Positions 59,389 to 64,000 of a stretch of DNA of 64,000 bases are shown here, piece by piece. The notes beneath the pieces are model-generated. The model was not told the DNA's origin, did not search any database, and was given only the letters and a program-made list of their open reading frames with translations. The stretch comes from Corynebacterium accolens (lineage in GTDB: Bacteria > Actinomycetota > Actinomycetes > Mycobacteriales > Mycobacteriaceae), in the NCBI RefSeq assembly GCF_023520795.1, contig NZ_CP046605.1:1595438-1659437 (forward strand), written 5' to 3'. The stretch's first letter is position 1. Each line of letters begins with the position of its first letter. The position numbers were made by a program, and so were the translations under genes.

Positions 59389-59881
59389 TTTCCGCCCTTC
59401 GTTCCGCAATCAGCATGGCGCCGATAAAGATGACAACGCCGCAGGTAATGGCCGCATCTGCGATATTAAAGACCGCGAACGAGCCGACCGAGATATAGTC
59501 CACGACGTGCCCGAACCAGAAGCCCGGGTCGCGGAAGATGCGATCTGCAAAATTGCCCAATGCCCCACCGGCAATGAGCGCCAGCCCCAGCGCCTGGCCG
59601 GTGTTGTGGATGCGCGGGGCGGCGATGGCAACGCCTAAGACGAACGCCAATTGAATGGTGGTAAACAGCCAGGTCGATCCCTCGCCGCCGATGGAAAACG
59701 CCGCGCCCGGGTTAAAGAGCAGGGTAAACCTGAACCAGTCCCCGATGACATAGTGCGGCACACCCTCCGTCAGGACGGTCAGCATGAGTTGTTTTACGGC
59801 TTGATCCACAACCGCCACGGCGATGACCACCGCGGCGATAAGACCTGTCTGACTCCTTCGTTTTTGGCTCACCCACACCAT
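59381..59881 (-). CDS. lspA: lipoprotein signal peptidase LspA
   Basis: Removes the signal peptide from diacylglyceryl-modified prolipoproteins. The 166-aa protein has four membrane helices, and the two catalytic aspartates sit in [16 protein letters not shown] and [28 protein letters not shown] marks the conserved asparagine region. It completes the Lgt-LspA pathway whose other gene is at 30236-31207. The divergent neighbour (59914) is itself a lipoprotein. Confidence 0.95.
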   Translation of the reverse strand: MVWVSQKRRSQTGLIAAVVIAVAVVDQAVKQLMLTVLTEGVPHYVIGDWFRFTLLFNPGAAFSIGGEGSTWLFTTIQLAFVLGVAIAAPRIHNTGQALGLALIAGGALGNFADRIFRDPGFWFGHVVDYISVGSFAVFNIADAAITCGVVIFIGAMLIAERRAENE

Positions 59882-59900
59882 TCTAATCAGGAGCGTCCGG

Positions 59901-59906
59901 TATTTT
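59901..59906 (+). promoter_or_regulatory. -10 hexamer TATTTT of the 59914 gene
   Basis: TATTTT ends 7 nt before the GTG at 59914 and so selects that codon over an in-frame TTG at 59905. Confidence 0.5.
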
Positions 59907-59913
59907 GGTAAGC

Positions 59914-60858
59914 GTGTTTCGAGTCAAAGTTTTTACAGCCCTTTCCGCCGTCGCCGTAGCGCTAAGCGCCTGTTCTTATGAGACCCCCGGCCCCGCCGTG
60001 GAGCAGCCAGTCGGCCTGACTATCGATGCCCCGCGCCTGACCGTCGAAGAGGCCGGAACCGGGGAGAAGAAACTGCTGGAATATCACGACATCGACTCCT
60101 CGCAGGAGGTAACGTACCGCGCCACGGAGGGATTTTCGCAGGACCTGCTGAATAAATCCGCCGCCGCCGACTTCCAGGCCGCCGACGTGGATAAGGAGAC
60201 CACTACCCTGCCGCTTTCAGCTTCCGTGGATAAAGCCACCGAGGACGTCGAGGATCAGCTCCCGGCCTCGCGCAACGCGTTTGTCACCGCAGGGGATCCG
60301 GAATACTCCGGCGATACCGATGTCTCTTCTGCGTCCGGGTTCCAATTTGGCTGGCGCGGCCAAGACAACGGCCAGATGAATTCCCTGCGCTTGGCCGCCC
60401 CGCAGGATGCGAGCGATGAGGCGCGCGGCACCGTCGAACAGGCGATCATGAAGCTGACCGCGCTGCCCATCGTCTTCCCGGAAGAAGAGGTCGGCACCGG
60501 CGCGACGTGGACGGTAGATTCGCGCGTGACCGGCGAATCCACGCTCTTGCAGACGACCCGCTATAAGGTCGAGTCCATCGATGGTGACCGCGTCACGCTA
60601 TCCGTCGAGGTGGAACAACGCCCCACCCTGGGTGCTTTATCCTTCGAGGGCCAAGCCGAGGGCACGGAGTTAAAGGATAAGGAACTCGACGTGCTGGATT
60701 CTTCCACCAACTCCTCGGGAAGCATCACGGTAGACCTGACGAAACCGCTCCCCGTGGACGGTGACGTGTCCTTCGATACGAAGGTAACCTACGGCACCGC
60801 CGATTCAGATCTGCGCGTCGTGCAATCAAGCCTGACGGAGCTAGCGTTTTCCGAGTAG
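59914..60858 (+). CDS. lipoprotein, 314 aa, unknown function
   Basis: A leaderless-type GTG start gives a signal peptide VFRVKVFTALSAVAVALSAC ending in lipobox LSAC. The mature protein has a repeated beta-rich pattern (VSSASGFQFGWRGQDNGQMNSLRL; later VTLSVEVEQRPTLG) and ends without a membrane segment. It looks like a mycobacterial LppX/LprG-unrelated lipoprotein with a DUF6263-type body, but I cannot name the family securely. It is next to lspA and 12 bp short of the convergent MTB12-like lipoprotein gene. Confidence 0.75.
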   Translation: MFRVKVFTALSAVAVALSACSYETPGPAVEQPVGLTIDAPRLTVEEAGTGEKKLLEYHDIDSSQEVTYRATEGFSQDLLNKSAAADFQAADVDKETTTLPLSASVDKATEDVEDQLPASRNAFVTAGDPEYSGDTDVSSASGFQFGWRGQDNGQMNSLRLAAPQDASDEARGTVEQAIMKLTALPIVFPEEEVGTGATWTVDSRVTGESTLLQTTRYKVESIDGDRVTLSVEVEQRPTLGALSFEGQAEGTELKDKELDVLDSSTNSSGSITVDLTKPLPVDGDVSFDTKVTYGTADSDLRVVQSSLTELAFSE

Positions 60859-60870
60859 CGGGGAGGCGAG

Positions 60871-61506
60871 TTACTCAGCGGGGGCTTCTACGGGGGCCTC
60901 GGCAGGCGCCTGCTCTGCGCCTTCTGCGGGGGCATCGCCCTGCGCAGGTGCTCCGTTGCCCTCATCGGCCGGCAGCGCACCCGCACCGGTATCGGCACAC
61001 ATCTCCGGCACCTGCTCAGGCGGCACCGTGTTTTGGATCAGCGTGCAGGCCCAGGTCTTCGACAGCTTCCAGGTGCCGTCTTGATAAATAAATTCCACCT
61101 GGTCCGCGGTCTGCTCCTGGCCATCAGCCGTGGAGAAATTCACCGTGGTCAGCACGGACTGCGGGTCATAGCCGGGCAAAACCGGATCCACGACCGCGAA
61201 CTCCGCACCGGACTCCTCCTTGGAGCGCGCCATGGTGTCAAAGATCTCTGGGGCGGATTCGCCGCCTTCCACGGTGGCGGTCTTTTCTTCCTGCGATGCC
61301 TCCGGATCCGTGGCCTTGGCCAGGATGGCGTTCAAATCGGCGGCGGTTGGCAGTGCGGGGGCCGCGGAGTCGCCGTCGGCGGACGCGGATTCGCTGGATT
61401 CGCTGTTCTTGGTGGTGTCTTCTTGCTCGTCATCAGAAGAGCAGGCGGACAGGGCGGCCGCCGCGCTCAATGCGAGGCACGCGGCACCAAATTTGCGGAA
61501 TTTCAC
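60871..61506 (-). CDS. lipoprotein with MTB12-like domain
   Basis: A 211-aa lipoprotein with lipobox LSAC and a Ser/Asp/Glu-rich linker up to about residue 55. The central 100 residues (LNAILAKATDPEASQEEKTA followed by VEGGES and a closing YQDGTWKLSKTWACTL) resemble the low-molecular-weight antigen MTB12 family of mycobacteria. The last 35 residues are Ala/Pro/Glu-rich. Its mature N-terminus CSSDDE matches that of the lipoprotein at 42190. Function of MTB12-like proteins is unknown; they are exposed at the cell envelope. Confidence 0.75.
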   Translation of the reverse strand: MKFRKFGAACLALSAAAALSACSSDDEQEDTTKNSESSESASADGDSAAPALPTAADLNAILAKATDPEASQEEKTATVEGGESAPEIFDTMARSKEESGAEFAVVDPVLPGYDPQSVLTTVNFSTADGQEQTADQVEFIYQDGTWKLSKTWACTLIQNTVPPEQVPEMCADTGAGALPADEGNGAPAQGDAPAEGAEQAPAEAPVEAPAE

Positions 61507-61600
61507 TTCTCACTCCTCACGTCTGGGTTATAAACTCCCATCAGTTTACATTTGCACCAGCTTTTCTGGTCCGCGCCTGCCGCCTCGGCGCGTCTTCTTT

Positions 61601-61606
61601 TATTCT
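61601..61606 (+). promoter_or_regulatory. -10 hexamer TATTCT of the asparaginase gene
   Basis: TATTCT ends 7 nt before the ATG at 61614. GGAAGG is too close to the ATG to serve as a Shine-Dalgarno, so leaderless initiation is likely. Confidence 0.5.
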
Positions 61607-61613
61607 GGAAGGT

Positions 61614-62528
61614 ATGACTAACCTCGCCCTCATCGCCACCGGCGGCACGATTGCCTGCACCACTGTGCGGGATGGTTCCCTCGTCCCCACCGTCACCGGC
61701 GCGCAGCTCGCGGCCGATATCGACGCCGAAGTGGTGGAATTTCGCCAGCTCGATTCCTCTTCTATTACGCTCGCGGACCTCGACGAGCTCATCGCGGTGG
61801 TCAATGAGCAGACCGCCCGCGCAGACATCGACGGCGTCATCATCACCCATGGCACCGATTCGATGGAAGAGACGGCGATGGCGCTGGAGATTTTTTGCGC
61901 CGGCGATACGCCCATTGTGCTCACCGGCGCGCAGCGCTCCTACGATCACCCGCACCCGGACGGCCCGCGCAATCTCCGCGATGCGCGCGAGCTCGCTCTT
62001 AGCGGGCAGCCCGGCGTCTTCATCCGCTTTGGCGGCATGACCATCCCTGCGCGCGGGGCCCGCAAGCAGCACACCTCTGACCTGCGCGCTTTTGAGTCCC
62101 TGCGGATCCCGGATGCCACCCCGCGGCTGCACCCGCAGCCCTTGGCGCCGCACCCGGTAGAAATCATCCCTGCCTACCCCGGCGCGGGGCGCGTGCTTGT
62201 CGATGCCGCCCGCACTTCCGCCGCCGGCCTCGTCATCGAGGCCATGGGCGCGGGCAATATGAGTGGGGATATGGGCCGCGCGCTTGCCGATGCCCTCCGC
62301 GATGGCCTCCCCGTCGTTATTTCCACCCGCACCCCGTACGGCGCGACCGCGTTGTCCTATGGCGGCGATGGCGGCGGGGCGAGCCTGCATAGCTTGGGCG
62401 CGATCAACGCGGGTGCCTTCCGCCCCAGCCAGGCGCGTATTCTTTTGGCCGCGGTGCTGGCCACCGGCACGGACCCTGCCGAGGTATTCCGGCAAAGCCC
62501 TGACCCCAAGCGCTACCGCGAAGCCTAG
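61614..62528 (+). CDS. ansA: L-asparaginase (type I/II family)
   Basis: Hydrolyses asparagine to aspartate and ammonia. The 304-aa protein has the first nucleophile threonine in ALIATGGTIACT at the N-terminus and ITHGTDSMEETAMAL near 78, with the second catalytic threonine and aspartate. No signal peptide is seen, so it is cytoplasmic. Length is a little short but both active-site motifs are complete. It ends on a CTAG shared with the dinB stop on the other strand. Confidence 0.93.
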   Translation: MTNLALIATGGTIACTTVRDGSLVPTVTGAQLAADIDAEVVEFRQLDSSSITLADLDELIAVVNEQTARADIDGVIITHGTDSMEETAMALEIFCAGDTPIVLTGAQRSYDHPHPDGPRNLRDARELALSGQPGVFIRFGGMTIPARGARKQHTSDLRAFESLRIPDATPRLHPQPLAPHPVEIIPAYPGAGRVLVDAARTSAAGLVIEAMGAGNMSGDMGRALADALRDGLPVVISTRTPYGATALSYGGDGGGASLHSLGAINAGAFRPSQARILLAAVLATGTDPAEVFRQSPDPKRYREA

Positions 62529-63910
62529 TCTTGGGTTTCCAGCCAGTCTTGCCAATCTAAGGAATCGAGCGGATCCGCCGGCACCAAATCCCGGTCGCTG
62601 GCGGCAAAGGATTTCGTGCGGCCGGGTCCGGTGGCGCGGGTTTCAAAACGCACGCTGACCACCCCGTGCCCGGTGCCCTGGATCCAACCGTGGCCAAATT
62701 CCGGGTGGTAGACGTCCTGGGTGGCGTGCCACTGATCCTCCACATCGTCTTCGACTACCACGGTGGTCGGCGCCGGTGGCGGGGAGTCATCGCTCACGCC
62801 CGTTTCATAGTCGCTATCCGGCAGCACAGGCCGCACGATTTCGCGGTCGAGCTCAGGAAATAGTACGTCTTGGCGCGCGGCTTCCAGCCCGGAATAGCTC
62901 ACCCCCACCAGGCGGATGGGGCCCAGCTCATCCGGGTAGCGCGCCAGCTTGAAGGCGGCGGCGGTCAATACCTCCAGGTCATCGGTGGCATAGGCCAGGG
63001 TGGTCGATCGCGATTCGATGTGGAAATCCGCCATTCGCAGCTTTACCGTCACCGTGCGCGCGCCGCGGCCATCTTTAAGCAGGCGGCGGTGCGCACCCTC
63101 GGCCGCGCGGGTAATCGCCGCGTCCACATCCGGTACCGTCAGCAGGTCCTTGGGATAGGTATGCTCCGTAGAAATCTGCTTGGAAATCGCGCGCGGGGCA
63201 ACTTCCCTATCGTCGATGCCCTGCGCCAGCTGCCACAGCTGCAATCCGACGACGCTGCCGATGGAGATTTCCACCTCCTTTTGGGTCATGGCGGCCAGCG
63301 CCCCGATGGTCTCCACCCCGATGCCCTTAAGCTTGGCCTCCGTAACCGGCCCGACGCCCCACAGCTTTCCCACCGGGAGCGGATGCAGCATCTCCAGCTG
63401 CTTATCCGCTGGGATGACATAGGTGCCATCGGGCTTGGCTTCGCCGGAGCCGATCTTGGCAAATTGCTTGCCGGAGCCCGCGCCGATGGAACACGGCAGG
63501 CCCGTTTCCTCCCGGATGAGCGCGCGCAGGCCATCCGCCCACTGTTGCGCCTCATCAGCCGTCGCACCTACCAGCGCCTCTGGCTCCATAAAGGCCTCAT
63601 CGATAGATAGCTGCTCGATCACCTCCACGTGCTGGGAGATGATCTCAAATACCCGGCGCGAGGCCGCCGAATACACGGCCCGGCGCGGGCTGACCACCAC
63701 CGCGTGCAGGCCCACCAATTGCTGGGCGCGATACATCGGCATCGCCGAGTGCGCGCCGTACTCGCGCGCCTCATAGGACGCACCGGCAACAACCCCGCGG
63801 CCGCCGACCCCACCGACGAGCACCGGCCGGCCCTGCAAAGTCGGTCGGGTCAATTGCTCGACGGAGGCGAAAAACGCATCCATATCGATGTGTAAGACCC
63901 AACGTTGCAT
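62525..63910 (-). CDS. dinB: DNA polymerase IV (Y family) with C-terminal Tudor-like tail
   Basis: Error-prone translesion polymerase. The 461-aa protein opens with LHIDMDAFFASVEQL (metal-site Asp) and has LSIDEAFME near 106 with the paired acidic residues. The little-finger domain follows to about 350. The last 110 residues contain YHPEFGHGWIQGTGHGVVSV, an SH3/Tudor-like motif also seen at the C-terminus of PcrA/UvrD helicases. ATG 63910 (MQRWVLHID) lies 7 nt behind TAGACT. The gene is convergent with asparaginase; no LexA box is seen nearby. Confidence 0.93.
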   Translation of the reverse strand: MQRWVLHIDMDAFFASVEQLTRPTLQGRPVLVGGVGGRGVVAGASYEAREYGAHSAMPMYRAQQLVGLHAVVVSPRRAVYSAASRRVFEIISQHVEVIEQLSIDEAFMEPEALVGATADEAQQWADGLRALIREETGLPCSIGAGSGKQFAKIGSGEAKPDGTYVIPADKQLEMLHPLPVGKLWGVGPVTEAKLKGIGVETIGALAAMTQKEVEISIGSVVGLQLWQLAQGIDDREVAPRAISKQISTEHTYPKDLLTVPDVDAAITRAAEGAHRRLLKDGRGARTVTVKLRMADFHIESRSTTLAYATDDLEVLTAAAFKLARYPDELGPIRLVGVSYSGLEAARQDVLFPELDREIVRPVLPDSDYETGVSDDSPPPAPTTVVVEDDVEDQWHATQDVYHPEFGHGWIQGTGHGVVSVRFETRATGPGRTKSFAASDRDLVPADPLDSLDWQDWLETQD

Positions 63911-63917
63911 GCCCTCC

Positions 63918-63923
63918 AGTCTA
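63918..63923 (-). promoter_or_regulatory. -10 hexamer TAGACT of dinB
   Basis: TAGACT on the - strand ends 7 nt before the dinB ATG. GGAGGG lies almost at the ATG and is too close for a normal Shine-Dalgarno. Confidence 0.5.
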
Positions 63924-63971
63924 AGCCACGCCAACCCCAGAATTGGGAATAGGTTGACGCTTAAACTAACT

Positions 63972-63990
63972 TGTATGCAAGATGTATGCA
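63972..63990 (+). promoter_or_regulatory. direct repeat TGTATGCA at the right edge
   Basis: TGTATGCA occurs at 63972-63979 and again at 63983-63990, exactly 11 bp apart, one helical turn. A gene on the + strand may begin at 63990 (ATGAGCGAT) or 63986, so the repeat would overlap a start codon and could be an autoregulatory operator. Too little of the gene is visible to name it. Confidence 0.35.
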
Positions 63991-64000
63991 TGAGCGATAC

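Overview
The window is typical high-GC actinobacterial chromosome, and gene content and order point to Corynebacterium. The block ffh - glnD - glnK - ... - ftsY - smc - acyP - ... - mutM - rnc - DUF177 - ... - sepIVA follows the order known from mycobacteria and corynebacteria. The his operon carries an impA-type phosphatase and a HisA with the narrowed (subHisA) active site described for Corynebacterium. There is a small-synthetase-type RelS, a SepIVA septation protein, several lipoproteins, and many genes whose start codon lies 6-8 nt behind a TANNNT hexamer, as expected for leaderless mRNAs. I see no tRNA, rRNA, CRISPR array, prophage, insertion sequence or replication origin. Species cannot be fixed from the sequence alone.

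Layout. 1-1772: 3' part of a membrane O-acyltransferase with an SGNH domain, closed by a bidirectional terminator. 1855-6024 (-): ffh, glnD and glnK; the amtB gene usually found next to glnK is absent. 6255-12446 (-): a complete six-gene Mrp/Mnh cation/proton antiporter operon with a fused MrpAB, preceded by a 17-bp palindrome. 12696-24099 (mostly -): ftsY (with a very long acidic linker), smc, acyP, an AGCS symporter, mutM, rnc, DUF177 and sepIVA, with one + strand membrane gene between the last two. 24359-28626: gdhA, glycerate kinase, a small conserved protein and an M20 amidohydrolase. 28696-40625 (-): a long convoy, read in order hisD, hisC, hisB, a 55-aa membrane protein, an MFS transporter, hisH, hisA, impA, hisF, hisI, a trp-region membrane protein, a divergent TrpC-like protein, lgt and pyk.

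40763-49351: YbjN-like protein, membrane protein plus lipoprotein, TetR regulator, DEDDh exonuclease-BRCT fusion, an unknown protein whose ribosome binding site can be sequestered in a hairpin, relS, S4 protein, small membrane protein, IMPACT/YigZ protein and ilvA. 49474-51908: two secreted proteins that share a hydrophobic C-terminal pattern. 52076-63910: dnaE, rarD, a degenerate 30-bp tandem repeat field, a DUF222-HNH endonuclease, an unknown membrane-anchored protein, rluD, lspA, two lipoproteins, asparaginase and a DNA polymerase IV with a C-terminal Tudor-like tail.

Together the genes cover nitrogen control (glnK, glnD, gdhA), protein export (ffh, ftsY, lgt, lspA), chromosome handling and repair (smc, mutM, dnaE, dinB), histidine synthesis, cation and pH homeostasis and envelope growth. 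The region is largely core genome. The points most worth a second look are the divergent TrpC-like protein with its subHisA neighbour, the hairpin over a ribosome binding site at 45141-45186, the palindrome at the mrp promoter, the shared C-terminal segment of the secreted proteins and the 30-bp repeat field. There is no gene-free stretch longer than about 300 bases.
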